Source: Callorhinus ursinus
Lineage: Eukaryota; Chordata; Mammalia; Carnivora; Otariidae
DNA length: 64,000 bases
Assembly (NCBI RefSeq): GCF_003265705.1
Contig: NW_020312935.1
Span: 9,373,743-9,437,742 of the forward strand
Reading direction: 5' to 3'
Shown here: piece by piece, positions 34,549 through 45,968 of the stretch
How positions within the stretch are numbered: position 1 is the stretch's first letter
Layout: every line of letters begins with the position of its first letter
The notes under the pieces: generated by a model
What the model saw: only the letters and a program-made list of their open reading frames with translations
What the model was told of the DNA's origin: nothing
Database searches by the model: none
Program-made: the position numbers and the translations under genes

Positions 34549-35089
34549 TTTTAAAGGTCATTGATAACTTCACTGATATGGACACTATCTGAAGGTTTAT
34601 GGAAGAAATTAAGTGGTACATAGAGATATATTATTATTTTACTAACATATACATTAGATTTTTCATTAAAACCTTTAGTAAATTGCTACTGCCTATCAGG
34701 GAGTTTTCCAAAGACCTGTTTTGAAATATTAAATAAACTGACACACTAAACTTGAAATTTCTAAGCCAAGTCTGCTAAACATTAGGTATGAATTTCCACG
34801 TGTAAAAAATAGGACCAGGGGTGTCACTGCTATTGAGAAAGAAGTCCCAGAGTTATGGGAAAAGTGAAAAAGATGGTTTATTACATTTTAAAATAACTTT
34901 TATTTTAAAAAATATTGACATTTTAAATGTTTACAAAATAATCTTATAACTTCCATTGGGGTCATGAAATAGGGATACATAGAGCTGTATTTTATTTTAT
35001 TTTTTAAAATCTCAAATAAAATAGAACATTTTTTAAATAATGTATTCATTGATCTAGAATGAACTATGTTTTAGAGACTGTAAGGGTAG
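34549..35089. other. Unassigned AT-rich DNA
   Basis: No gene or dispersed repeat recognised. Confidence 0.5.
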
Positions 35090-35515
35090 AAAAATTTCTC
35101 TTCTTCTATCTTCTTTTGCTGGTCCAATAATTAAATTGATATAAGATTAACTGGAGAAAAACAAATTTAATTTGGTACAAACAGGAGCCCCTTAAAAACA
35201 TGAGACTGAAAGGCCGTCAGGCAATTGAGGCTTATCTGCCATCCTGAGCTAAGGAGTGGGACCAGGGCCTAGGTCTCAATGGGGAGGAGGGCATTTCACC
35301 GGAAGGTAAGAACAGAGGCCTGGTATTAAAAAAATAATTATCTCTGGTAATTGTTCTCTTGCTGGGCCAAGCCCCCTTTTTAAATTCTTCAGGCAGTTAA
35401 GGGAGAGGTAACAGGTTTTCCTGAATCTGCTGGTTCTTGATCACCTTTAGCTGAAAATAATCCACATGCCAAAGTGGCACATTTTGAGGTACACATATTT
35501 TACACCCCTTTAAAT
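35090..35515. repeat. Possible unidentified LTR-like repeat
   Basis: More GC-rich than its surroundings, with blocks that look like an old LTR: 'gattaactggagaaaaacaa', 'caggagccccttaaaaacat', 'agtgggaccagggcctaggt', 'gaaggtaagaacagaggcct'. I cannot match it to a named family by eye and see no terminal repeats. It could also be unique sequence. Confidence 0.3.
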
Positions 35516-35547
35516 CATCTGTTATAAAGGCCAACTCCTTCATTTTT

Positions 35548-35785
35548 TAATGTATTCTTTTAAAGATTTATTTATTTTGGAGAGAGAACACTCATGAGTT
35601 GGGGGAGGGGAGGAAGATGGAGGAAGAGAAGCAGACTCTCCATCCAGCATGGAGCCTGTCCTGGGGCTGAAGGTGGGGTTGGAGGTGGGGCTCTTCACTG
35701 GGCTAGATCTCGCAACCCTGACATCATGACCTGAGCCTGAATCAAGAGTCGGTCACTTAACCAACTGAGGCACCCAGGTGCCCCC
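35548..35785 (-). mobile_element. SINEC with extra internal sequence
   Basis: Reverse SINE of an older subtype with head 'gaggcacccaggtgcccc'. A 17-bp target-site duplication with one mismatch, 'ccaactccttcattttt' and 'ccaactccctcattttt', lies at 35,531-35,547 and 35,786-35,802. It is about 238 bp, longer than its relatives here (about 180-205 bp), because of extra G-rich text near 35,667-35,707 ('gaaggtggggttggaggtgg'). Confidence 0.94.
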
Positions 35786-35802
35786 CCAACTCCCTCATTT
35801 TT

Positions 35803-36640
35803 ATATACAGTCACTTGGCTCAGATATGTTTCTGAGCATGCCGAAGATCATTCCACTGGTGAGCAGCAGAATCAGGAAGAGATTCCTGGTTCCCAGACTG
35901 TCAGTCTAATGCTATTTCCAGCCTGCAGTAATGGCTCCCTTCTCTTTATTACTTGGTCCATATTTCCAAGGGAATAACAATTGGTGAGAAGAAGGAAGGG
36001 TGATTTAATAAGGTATCCATGCATTTTTCAACACTGCAAAAATCAAATGGCATTGATTCTCCCTAAATGGAGCACAGAGTAAGAATTTACATAATAAAAA
36101 AATAAAAATTTGGTAACTTCTTTAAGAATCTACTAAAATACTCAAAAAGATTGACAGTATTCTCTCCTGTTTAGTCTTTCCAACTTGACAGGAAACTCAG
36201 ACAATTTAGATAAACATCATGTTCTAGAAGACTGCAAATCTGTATTGCAGGGCATTTTCACAACAGGAGGTTCAGTGTTGCTCAGAATTTAACATGTAAT
36301 TGGATGAATATGTTTAAACTGTCAAGGGCAGTCCTGTCTTCCTTATCAAAGAAAAAAGAGTGCGGAAGGAGATATGCCAAGACTGAGTTCAGGTAAAAGG
36401 TAGATGCAAATACAACCTCCCTCAATTGCCCCAATCTCGTATGACTCTAGGAAATAAACATTTGCTTTACTGACCATGTTCTCTCTCTTTCTCTCTTGCC
36501 CTGTCCCTTATCTTTCCCTCCTTGACTCAGATGTTGCTTATTTTTATATTTTTCACTTTTATAGCATAAAGTCTTCACACTGACACCAATCTCAACCTTC
36601 TACCTTCACACCTAAGCATGTGTTAAGTTTCATCCAGAAG
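35803..36640. other. Unassigned DNA
   Basis: No gene or dispersed repeat recognised. Confidence 0.5.
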
Positions 36641-36654
36641 GCAGTATAAACCAG

Positions 36655-36770
36655 GGGAGAAGGGTGTTGGCCCCAGAGTTAGGCTACCTGCATCTGAATG
36701 TCAGCTGTACCTACAATGATATCTTCCTCTACAAGTGGTTTAAGTCATGAAAAGCTAGGTTAACTCACCA
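36655..36770 (-). repeat. Possible MIR-like fragment, reverse orientation
   Basis: 'ggccccagagttaggctacc', 'tgcatctgaatgtcagctgt' recall the reverse MIR segment 'gagccagactgcctgggttc ... tcccagctctgcc'. The remainder is degraded. Confidence 0.45.
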
Positions 36771-37338
36771 GTCAAATGCATATTTTAAAGTTATAGGAAT
36801 TACTGGCATGGTAACCACTGATTAAGTGGGGTTATACCAGCATAATAAAATGACGGTAGGTATCACTTTTTTTTCTCCACAATCTTGGTATAATTCCGTT
36901 TTCCCAATTTGTCTCCATTTGCTCACTATGTATTATAGAACTCAGATATGGGCAATCCTTTTCACACAAATCTAAATTTATAATCCTGGACTTTACTATA
37001 AAATTCCTTTCCTAAGTGCACAATTCATGGCCCTCAGTTGAGACCCAAAAATGAAGCATAGTCTTTATATTACAGGTCTATGTAAAATCTTTAAATAATG
37101 ATGCCTAAAAAAAAGAATGACTGTTATTACAGATTTTCTCAGGTTGTCATTTTCTCAAATTGTAGTGCCATTAAAAGGGATATTTGCTGGACACCATGCC
37201 AAGTCAAAAGTGGTAACCTTGAGGTCACTTTGTACATATGTAAAGGAAAGGGAGGCGTATGCAATTCCATATAAGGAAGTTTGGTTTTTTTCTTCCCTAA
37301 CAAGTTTTTTTTTTATTCCCTTCCCTTCCGTCTGATGC
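36771..37338. other. Unassigned DNA
   Basis: No gene or dispersed repeat recognised. Confidence 0.5.
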
Positions 37339-37500
37339 TATCAAAATAGCCACATATGTATATGGCTTTAGATGGCATTATAAATAGGTTGAACCCTTGA
37401 AATAGTGACTGGAGGTAAATAATGCTCAATTATTGATTGTTATTTGAATAAATTAATATATGCATAAAACCTTTTGGAAGGCATTGTGGAGGTTCATATC
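37339..37500 (+). repeat. Direct duplication of about 160 bp, copy 1
   Basis: Begins 'tatcaaaatagccacatatg' and ends 'gtggaggttcatatc'. It aligns with 47,901-48,059 with about seven substitutions and one 3-base indel (roughly 95% identity), in the same orientation and 10.56 kb away. Both boundaries are sharp: flanking sequences outside are unrelated. The unit has no A tail, inverted ends or known repeat motif. It is not part of L1-A or any SINE. Confidence 0.93.
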
Positions 37501-37708
37501 ACTTATTAATCCTCTCCACAATTAATATGAGGGATCAATAGTTGGAGTAAAGCCCCTGAACTCAGATTGGGTTGCAGGGTGGGTGGTAAAATATAAAGGT
37601 CATTTATAAGGCTTTTCAACCAAATTAGCTGTATATGTGAACTATTCTATTTTTTGCTGTTGTTTTGTTTTCATTTTGTTTTTGTTTGCTAGCAACAGAA
37701 TCTGATTC

Positions 37709-37771
37709 AAGAAAAGAAGGAAAGGAGGGGAGAGAGGGAGGGGAAGGGAAGGGAAAGAAAAGAAGAGACAG
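37709..37771 (+). repeat. Purine-rich low-complexity tract
   Basis: (GAAA/GGGA)n-like run, almost pure A and G, able to form H-DNA. Confidence 0.85.
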
Positions 37772-39799
37772 GTATAAAAAGGAAAATAAATGACAAATTT
37801 AATGTAAGTTTATGGAAAAGCTCAAAAATTCAGAGCGACGCTGACAGATCAGACCTGGGAAAGGACAGGAGTCAGAAGTCAGGATAGCCTGGGAGCTTAG
37901 GATGAGGTCACGTAAGGCAGTCTGAATTTGGACTACCGGGGCGGAACTAGCTCTAACACATGTGGTCCTTGCTTTCTCTGCTTCACATTTCAAGGAAAAA
38001 GAATCAAATTTTCTAGTCATGGGTTATAGGCACAAATTTAACCAAGAAGGTCTAGGTATTCTGGTTGCTTTTCCCACAAACACTTCACACAAATGGGAGA
38101 AAGAAGCAATTCTCCAAAGCAGAATGGAGCTGCTCACACTAGAAGAGAAATGTATCTGAGGGCAGCCAAATCAACAAAGTTAGCACATTGGTTTTCACAT
38201 GGGGGTCTGCACATTGTGAGAATTTTCAATAATTTTACTGGGATAACCAGTGAACTAGTACATTGGCAAAGCTACAAAATTATTGAGAGTGGGGAAAGAA
38301 TTAGAAGTGGAATCAAGTCAAATCATACAATGACATTGTAGCAAATATATTTGCATCACCACATTATCTTCAGAATTCATATGCTAATTTAGGTAGTAGT
38401 ATTAACATTCCAAGGAACAAAAAATATATATAAGATCTCTTGAATATTTATGATTATGAGCTGTTAAAACCTCACCACTGGTTTGTCCAAAAATTGTTTA
38501 CCAGGCTGCAACGGCTGACCTACCCCACCCTCTTCCTGGGTGCTATACATACACACTCCTTTATTTCAGGTTTAGAAAACATTTTCCTCCTCTGATACTT
38601 TGAGCAATTTGCACAAAGTAATTCAGTCATTATGTGACTTAATACTGAGATACTTATAATGGTAGGATTAAAATCACAACATTAATCTTCAGTTTAATGT
38701 GCTTAATCATGAGTCATAAAATGACCCCACATTTCACTTTTATGTTTTATGAAGGTATATGGAGCTGAATTACATGTCACATACCTTATGCAGTTTTGCT
38801 TGGGGAATTTATTTATATAGCTTCATTTTCCTCTTCTTCTCCAGAATAGTTACTAGAGTCCATAATATGTACACAGTTGGGGGCAAAAATGTGATATTTA
38901 GCATCTTCTATCATAATTCTTTAACACAATTGGATAGAATAGTAGGAATACACAAGTAATTATTTAAATACCCAGTTAGATTATGAGATAGGATAGTAGT
39001 GACTATTCTTATTACACACACACACACACACACACAGAGTATGAAATTGAACAGATAGAATTCTACCTTTGTGTTTTCAGTCATATTAGTTCTTACATTA
39101 GCCATGAAAACTTAAACATTATGACTGAGATGTTATTTTTTCTATGTGTAAAGTTGGCATAATTAAAACTTCCCTAACTATATTAAAGTAATAGTTGAGG
39201 ATTCAATGATCTCACATATAAAAAAGAGACATATTCCCTGTGAAATTCTAGACGTATATTGTTAGTTTTAATACTAGTAGGCTTTTGGCATTTTGTAAAT
39301 GAACTTCTCTTGCCAAGGGGGATAGAATTTTACTTGAATACATTGTTCAGCTTTCAAAGGGAAAGGTTTCATTTGGGAATGATTTTGCTACAAATGCACT
39401 ATGTCATTTCTTCCTGCAATCCAGCTCTTACTTAATCCCCAAAATTTGGCTAAAACCAAATAATTGTATGAATTCTCCCATCACTTCTTCTTCTTAAACT
39501 GATGACAGGTTTATGAAAATACAGCTAAGTACTGAGATAATCTGTAATGTCAACAATTTTAAGCATGTACGAGAGCATGGAGAAATTGAAGACCAAAAAC
39601 AATGATATCTGGAAAAATGAGCTTGTTTTAGAGACTGCACTAACTTCTGTCAGTCAAGGAGGGAAGGCCCCAGATTTAAATCTCAGTGAAGTATTGTTCA
39701 GAGAAATGATGGTATCAAGAGTACTCATCACAAGAGACAGATTTTCAAAGTTTTCCAGAACATTATGGAAGGCAAGTGGATAGACTAGCAGAAGCATGG
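37772..39799. other. Unassigned DNA with a (CA)n microsatellite
   Basis: No gene or dispersed repeat recognised over about 2 kb. A (CA)n run lies at 39,014-39,036. Frames up to 82 codons (38,093-38,341) have no domain. Confidence 0.5.
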
Positions 39800-39960
39800 G
39801 TGCTTAATTAAGAGACCACCAGTTTCAAATCTATTTACTCTTCTTTTGAATTTGTAGATGGCTTAATCTCTCTTAGCATCATTATTTATTTATAAAATAG
39901 GAATAATGCCTACTTAATATTACATAATTAAATGGAACAATGCATGGTTAGACAACACAC
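39800..39960 (-). repeat. MIR-like SINE, reverse orientation
   Basis: 'agatggcttaatctctctta', 'gcatcattatttatttataa' and 'aaataggaataatgcctact' follow the reverse MIR order ('acttaacctctctgagcctc ... ctgtaaaatgggaataatag'). Confidence 0.7.
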
Positions 39961-40239
39961 AAACACAGAGGGTTATAACAATATTGATTCCATCTCTTCT
40001 CTGTATACTCCAGAGACCCAGAGCACTAGTTGGCATGTAGGGTGCAATTCCAGGCATGCAAGACAAAAGGGAAGACACACATGAAGAACCAGAACAAAGA
40101 CTAAGTGGCCTGTTACTAGGACTTCTACTAAATTTTTATTTTATTTAACTTTGCAAATATTTAGGTCTTACCTACTCATGATTATAAATTCAGTTACTCT
40201 CTCTAAAACCATTTTCCCAGTTCACTTCTCGGCCTTTTT

Positions 40240-40312
40240 TCTTCCTTCCTTTCCTTCCTTCTTTTTCTTTCTTTCTTTCTCTTTCTTTCTTTCTTTTTCT
40301 TTCTTTCTTTTT

Positions 40313-40356
<44 letters not shown>

Positions 40357-40367
40357 TNNNNNNNNNN

Positions 40368-40416
<49 letters not shown>

Positions 40417-40556
40417 TTTCTTCCTTTCTTCCTTTCTTCCTTTCTTCCTTTCTTCCTTTCTTTTTTTCTTTCTTTCTTTCTTTCTTCCTTCCTTCCTTCC
40501 TTCCTTCCTTTCTTTTCTTTCTTTTCTTTCTTTTCTTTCTTTTCTTTCTTTTCTTT
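40240..40556 (+). repeat. (CTTT)n / (CCTT)n microsatellite with an assembly gap
   Basis: Over 300 bases of CTTT-type units with CCTT and TTTTC variants. Ten N bases at 40,358-40,367 mark an unresolved gap, so true length is unknown. All long frames here (poly Phe/Leu/Ser on plus, poly Lys/Glu/Arg on minus) are artefacts of the repeat and of translation through the gap. Confidence 0.98.
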
Positions 40557-40683
40557 GGTTGCTGCTTATAGACCAAATATGTCTTTGGGACTTACTACAT
40601 TTGGCAAAACATCGCAACAAGTGTTATTGAAAATTCAAAAGAAGAATTTTGCTCTCAAGGGGTTCTTTTTTTTGACATGAGGT

Positions 40684-41188
40684 TTTTTTTTTAATTATAT
40701 TCTATTCTGTTAGTCACCATCCAGTACATCATTAGTTTATTTTTTATTGTTATGTTAATCACCATATATTACATCATTAGTTTTTGATGTAGTGTACCAT
40801 GATTCATTGTTTGTGCTTAACACCCAGTGCTCCATGCAGAATGTGCCCTCTTTAATATCCATCACCAGGCTAACCCATCCCCCACACTCCTCCCCTCTAG
40901 AACCCTCAGTGTGTTTTTCAGAGTCCATCGTCTCCCATGGTTCGTCTCCCCCTCTGAATTACTCCCCTTCATTCTTCCCCTCCTCCTATCTTCTTCTTTT
41001 TCTTTTTTCTTAACATATATTGCATTATTTGTTTCAGAGGTACAGATCTGTGATTCAACAGTCTAGCACAATTCACAGCACTCACCATAGCACATACCCT
41101 ACCCAATGTCTATCACCCAGCCACCCCATTTCACCCACCCCCCACCACTCTAGCAACACTCACTTTGTTTCCTGAGATTAAGAATTCC
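40684..41188 (-). other. L1-A 3' UTR
   Basis: About 500 bp between the ORF2 stop and the tail. Shares 'gtgaattgtgctagactgtt' and 'tgagggttctagagggga' (sense) with the L1 tail at 62,191-62,571. The terminal 'actaatgatgta...ggtga' unit occurs twice, at about 40,707-40,735 and 40,749-40,785. Confidence 0.9.
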
Positions 41189-44100
41189 TCATATCAGTGA
41201 GGTCACATGATACATGTCTTTCTCTGATTGACTTATTTCACTCAGCATAACACCCTCCAGTTCCATCCACGTCATTGCAAATGGCAAGATCTCATTCCTT
41301 TTCATGGCTGCATTGTATTCCATTGTGTATATATACCACATCTTTTTATCCATTCATCGCTCAATGGACATATTGGCTCTTTCCACAGTTTGGCTACTGT
41401 GGACATGGCTGCTATAAACATTGGGGTGCACGTACCCCTTCGGGTCCCTACATTTGTATCTTTGGGGTAAATACCCAGTAGTGCAATTGCTGGATCGAAT
41501 GGTAGCTCTATTTTCAACATTTTGAGGAACCTCCATACTGTTTTCCAGAGTGGTTGCACCAGCTTGCATTCCCACCAACAGTGTAGGAGGGTTCCCCTTT
41601 CTCCGCATCCCCACCAACATCTGTCGTTTCCTGACTTGTTAATTTTAGCCATTCTGACTGGTGTGAGGTGGTATCTCATGGAGGTTTTGATTTGGATTTC
41701 CCTGATGCCGAGCGATGTTGAGCACTTTTTCATGTGTCTGTTGGCCATTTGTCTGTCTTCTTTGGAAAAATGACTGTTCATGTCTTCTGCCCATTTCTTG
41801 ATTGGATTATTTGTTCTTTGGGTGTTGAGTTTGAGAAGTTCTTTATAGATTTTGGATACTAGCCCTTTATCTGATATGTCGTTTGCAAATATTTTCTCCC
41901 ATTCTGTCGGTTGTCTTTTGGTTTTGTGGACTGTTTCTTTTGCTGTGCAAAAGCTTTTTATCTTGATGAAATCCCAATAGTTCATTTTTGCCCTTGCTTC
42001 CCTTGCCTTTGGCGATATTTCTAAGAAAAAGTTGCTGTGGCTGAGGTCGAAGAGGTTGCTGCCTGTGTTCTCCTTTAGGATTCTGATGGTCTCCTGTCTC
42101 ACGTTTAGGTCTTTAAACCATTTGGAGTCTATTTTTGTGTGTGGTGTAAGGAAATGGTCCAGTTTCATTCTTCTGCATGTGGCTGTCCACTTTTCCCAAC
42201 ACCATTTCTTGAAGAGACTGTCTTTTTTCATTGGACATTCATTCCTGCTTTGTCAAAGATAAGTTGACCATAGAGTTCAGAGTCCATTTCTGGGCTCTTT
42301 ATTCTGTTCCACTGATCTATGTGTCTGTTTTTGTGCCAGTACCATACTGTCTTGATGATGACAGCTTTGTAATAGACCTGGAAGTCCAGAATTGTGATGC
42401 CGCCAGCTTTGCTTTTCTTTTTCAACATTCCTCTGGCTATTCGGGGTCAATTCTGGTTCCATACAAATTTTAGGATTATTTGTTCCATTTCTTTGAAAAA
42501 AGTGGATGGTATTTTGATGGGGATTGCATTGAATGTGTACATTGCTCTAGGTAGCATTGACATCTTCACACTGTTGTTTCTCCCAATCCATGAGCATGGA
42601 ACGTTTTTCCATTTCTTTGTGTCTTCTTCAATTTCTTTCATGAATATTTTATAGTTTTCTGAGTACAGATCCTTTACATCTTTGGTTAGATTTGTTCCTG
42701 GGTATCTTATGGTTTTGGGTGCAATTGTAAATAGGATCGACTCCTTGATTTGTCTCTCTTCTGTCTTGTTGTTGGTGTATAGGAATTCCACTGATTTCTG
42801 TACATTGATTTTATATCCTGCCACTTTACTGAATTCCTGTATGAGTTCTAGCAGTTTTGGGGTGGAGTCTTTTGGGTTTTCCACATGCAGTATCATATCT
42901 TCTGCAAAGAGTGAGAGTTTGACTTCCTCTTTGCTGATTCGGATCTTTGATTTCTTTTTGTTGTCTGATTGCTGTGGCTAGGACTTCTAATACTCTGTTG
43001 AATAGCAGTGGTGATAGTGGACATCCCTGCCACGTTCCTGACCTTGGTGAAAAGCTCTCAGTTTTTCCCCATTGAGAATGATATTCGATGTAGGTTTTTC
43101 ATAAATGGCTTTTCTGATATTGACGTATGTACCCTCTATCCCTATACTCTGAAGAGTTTTGATCAAGAAAGGATGCTGTACTTTGTCAAATGCTTTTTCT
43201 GCATCTATTGAGAGGATCATATGATTCTTGTTCTTTCTTTTGTTAATGTATTGTATCACGTTGATTGATTTGCAGATGTTGAACCAACCTTGCAGCCCAG
43301 GGATAAATCCCACTTGGTCGTGGTGAATAATCCTTTGAATGTACTGTTGGATCCTATTGGCTACAATTTTGGTCAGAATTTTTGCATCCATGTTCATAAA
43401 GGATATTGGTCTGTAATTCTCCTTTTTGATGGGGTCTTTGTCTGGTTGGGGGATCAAGGTAATACTGGCCTCATAAAATGAGTTTGGAAGTTTTCCTTCC
43501 ATTTCTATTTTTGGAACAGTTTCAGGAGAATAGGTATTAATTCTTCTTTAAAGGTCTGATAGAATTCTCCTGGGAAGCCATCTGGCCCTGGGCTTTTGTT
43601 TGTTGGGAGATTTTTGATGACTGCTTCAATTTCCTTAGTGGTTATAGGTCTGTTCAGGTTTTCTATTTCTTCCTGGTTCAGTTTTGGGAGTTGATACATC
43701 TCTAGGAATGCACCCATTTCTTCCAGGTTATCTAATTTGCTGCCATAGAGTTGCTCATAATATGTTCTTAGAATTGTTTGTATTTCTTTGGTGTTGGTTG
43801 TGATCTCTCCTCTTTCATTCATGATTTTCTTGATTTGGGTCATTTCTCTTTTCTTTTGGATAAGTCTGGCCAGGGGTTTATCAATCTTTTTAATTCTTTC
43901 AAAGAACCAGCTCCTAGTTTCGTTGATCTGTTCTACTGTTCTTTTGGTTTCTAGTTCATTGATTTCTGCTTTGATCTTTATTATTTCTCTTCTCCTGCTG
44001 GGTTTAGGCTTTATTTGCTGTTCTTTCTCCAGCTCCTTTAGGTGTAGGCTTAGGTTGTGTATTTGAGACCTTTCTCATTTCTTGAGTAAGGCTTGTATTG

Positions 44101-44996
44101 CTATATACTTTCCTCTCAGGACTGCCTTTGCTATATCCCAAAGATTTTGAACAGTTGTGTTTTCATTTTCATTGGTTTCCATGAATATTTTTAGTTCTTC
44201 TTTAATTTCCTGGTTGACCCATTCATTCTTTAGTAGGATGCTCTTTAGCCTCCATGATTTGAGTTCTTTCCGACTTTCCTCTTGTGATTGAGTTCTAGTT
44301 TCAAAGCATTGTGGTCTGAAAATATGCAGGGAATCATCCCAATCTTTTGGTATCAGTTGAGACCTGATTTGTGACCTAGGATGTAATCAATTCTGGAGAA
44401 TGTTCCATGGGCACTAGAGAAGAATGTGTATTCCGTTGCTTTGGGATGGAATGTTCTGAATATGTCTGTGAAGTCCATTTGGTCCAGTGTGTCATTTAAA
44501 GTCTTTATTTCCTTGTTGATCTTTTGCTTAGATGATCTGTCCATTTCAGTCAGGGGATGTTGAAGTCCTCCACTATTATTGTATTGTTGTCAATGTGTTT
44601 CTTTGCTTTTGTTATTAATTGCCTTATATAATTGGCTGCTCCCATGTTAGGGGCATAGATATTTACAATTGTTAGATCTTCTTGTTGGATAGACCCTTTA
44701 AGTAGGATATAGTGTCCTTCCTCATCTCTTATTACAGTCTTTGTTTTAAAATCTAGTTTGTCTGATATAAGGATTGCCACCCCAGCTTTCTTTTGGTGTC
44801 CATTAGCATGGTAAATGGTTTTCCACCCCCTCACTTTCAATCTGGGGGTGTCTTTGGGTCTAAAATGAGTCTCTTGCAGACAGCATATGGATGGGTCTTG
44901 TTTTTTAATCCAATCTGATAGCCTGTGTCTTTTGATTGGGGCATTGAGCCCATTTACATTCAGGGTAACTATTGAAAGGTATGAATTTAGTGCTAT
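41189..44996 (-). pseudogene. L1-A ORF2 remnant (endonuclease, reverse transcriptase)
   Basis: Broken ORF2 of about 3.8 kb, the usual L1 length. ORF2p would nick target DNA and copy L1 RNA into it. The first codon position reads ATA, not ATG ('IALNSYLSIVTLNVNGLNA'). Endonuclease (EN) pieces: 44,550-44,840 with 'TIVNIYAPN' and 'VEDFNIP', and 44,353-44,544 with 'SAHGTFSRIDYILGHK'. RT pieces: 43,505-43,843 ('[15 protein letters not shown]'), 42,987-43,502 ('[15 protein letters not shown]'), 42,447-42,896 (thumb) and 41,302-42,231 (connection and Cys-rich C-terminus with '[18 protein letters not shown]'). A one-base deletion near 43,050 shifts the frame. The catalytic FADD box reads FAED (42,897-42,911). 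The native stop is at 41,189-41,191. Confidence 0.93.
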
Positions 44997-45075
44997 TGTA
45001 TGGCCTGTAAGGTGACTGTGACTGTATATTGTCTGTGTTCCTCTCTGATCTGTGCTGCTTTTAGACTCTCTTTGC

Positions 45076-45968
45076 TTAGAGGACCCCTTTCAATATTTCT
45101 TGTAGGGCTGGTTTCGTGTTTCCAAATTCCTTTAGTTTTTGTTTGTCCTGGAAGCTTTTTATCTCTCCTTCTATTTTCAATGATAGCCTAGCTGGATATA
45201 GTATTCTTGGCTGCATATTTTTCTCATTTAGTGCTCTGAAGATATCTTGCCAGTCCTTTCTGGCCTGCCAGGTCTCTGTGGATAGGTCTGTTGCCAATCT
45301 AATATTTCTACCATTGTAGGTTAAAAATCTCTTCTCCCGAGCTGCTTTCAGGATTTTCTCTTTGTCTCTGAGACTCGTAAGTTTTACTATTAGATGTCGG
45401 GGTGTTGACCTATTTTTATTGATTTTGAGAGGGGTTCTCTGTGCCTCCTGGATTTTGATGCCTGTTTCCTTCCTCACATTAGGGAAGTTCTCTGCTATTA
45501 TTTGCTCCAATATACCTTCTGCCCCTCTCTTTCTTTCTTCTTCTTCTGGATCCCAATTATTCTAATGTTGTTTCGTCTTATCGTATCGCTTATCTCTCGA
45601 ATTCTGCCCTTGTGATCCTGTAGTTTCTCTCTCTTTTTCTCAGCCTCTTTGTTTTCCATCATTTGGTCTTCTATATCACTGATTCTCTCTTCTGCCCCAT
45701 TTATGCACGCAGTTAGTGCCCTCATTTTTTATTGCACCTCATCAATACCGTTTTTGATTTCGACTTGGTTAGATTTTAGTTCTTTTATTTCTCCAGAAAG
45801 CGTTTCTCTAATAACTTCCACGCTTTTTTCAAGCCCAGCTAGTATCTTTAAAGTCATGATTCTGAACTCTAGGTCCGACATCGTACTAATGTCCGTATTG
45901 AGTAGGTCCCTGGCTGACGGTACTACCTCTTGTTCTTTTTGCTGAGGTGATTTTTTTCATCTTGTCAT
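45076..45968 (-). pseudogene. L1-A ORF1 remnant (RNA-binding chaperone)
   Basis: About 893 bases with the usual ORF1p plan: N-terminal tail, coiled coil, RNA-recognition motif and C-terminal domain. The start is chosen at ATG 45,966-45,968, which begins 'MTR'. The next codon is TGA (45,957-45,959) where L1-B has TGG, so the protein ends after three residues. Downstream the frame reads 'KKSPQQKEQEVVP'. The coiled-coil part lies in the frame at 45,498-45,725 ('AEERISDIEDQMMENKEAEKK') and the RRM/CTD in 45,076-45,510 ('RHLIVKLTSLRDKEKILKAA'). A frame change joins them near 45,505. The native stop TAA is at 45,076-45,078. The protein would coat L1 RNA in the cytoplasm as trimers; this copy cannot. 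Confidence 0.93.

Noticed and set aside
40240..40556. Regular repeats as a CRISPR-like array
   Set aside because: Pure tetranucleotide units with no spacers, in a vertebrate genome.
40151..40630. Long Phe/Leu/Ser-rich (plus) and Lys/Glu/Arg-rich (minus) frames
   Set aside because: Translations of the (CTTT)n array, running through ten N bases.
41302..42231. 309-codon minus-strand open frame, the longest in the window
   Set aside because: It is the RT-to-C-terminal part of broken L1-A ORF2, not a host gene.
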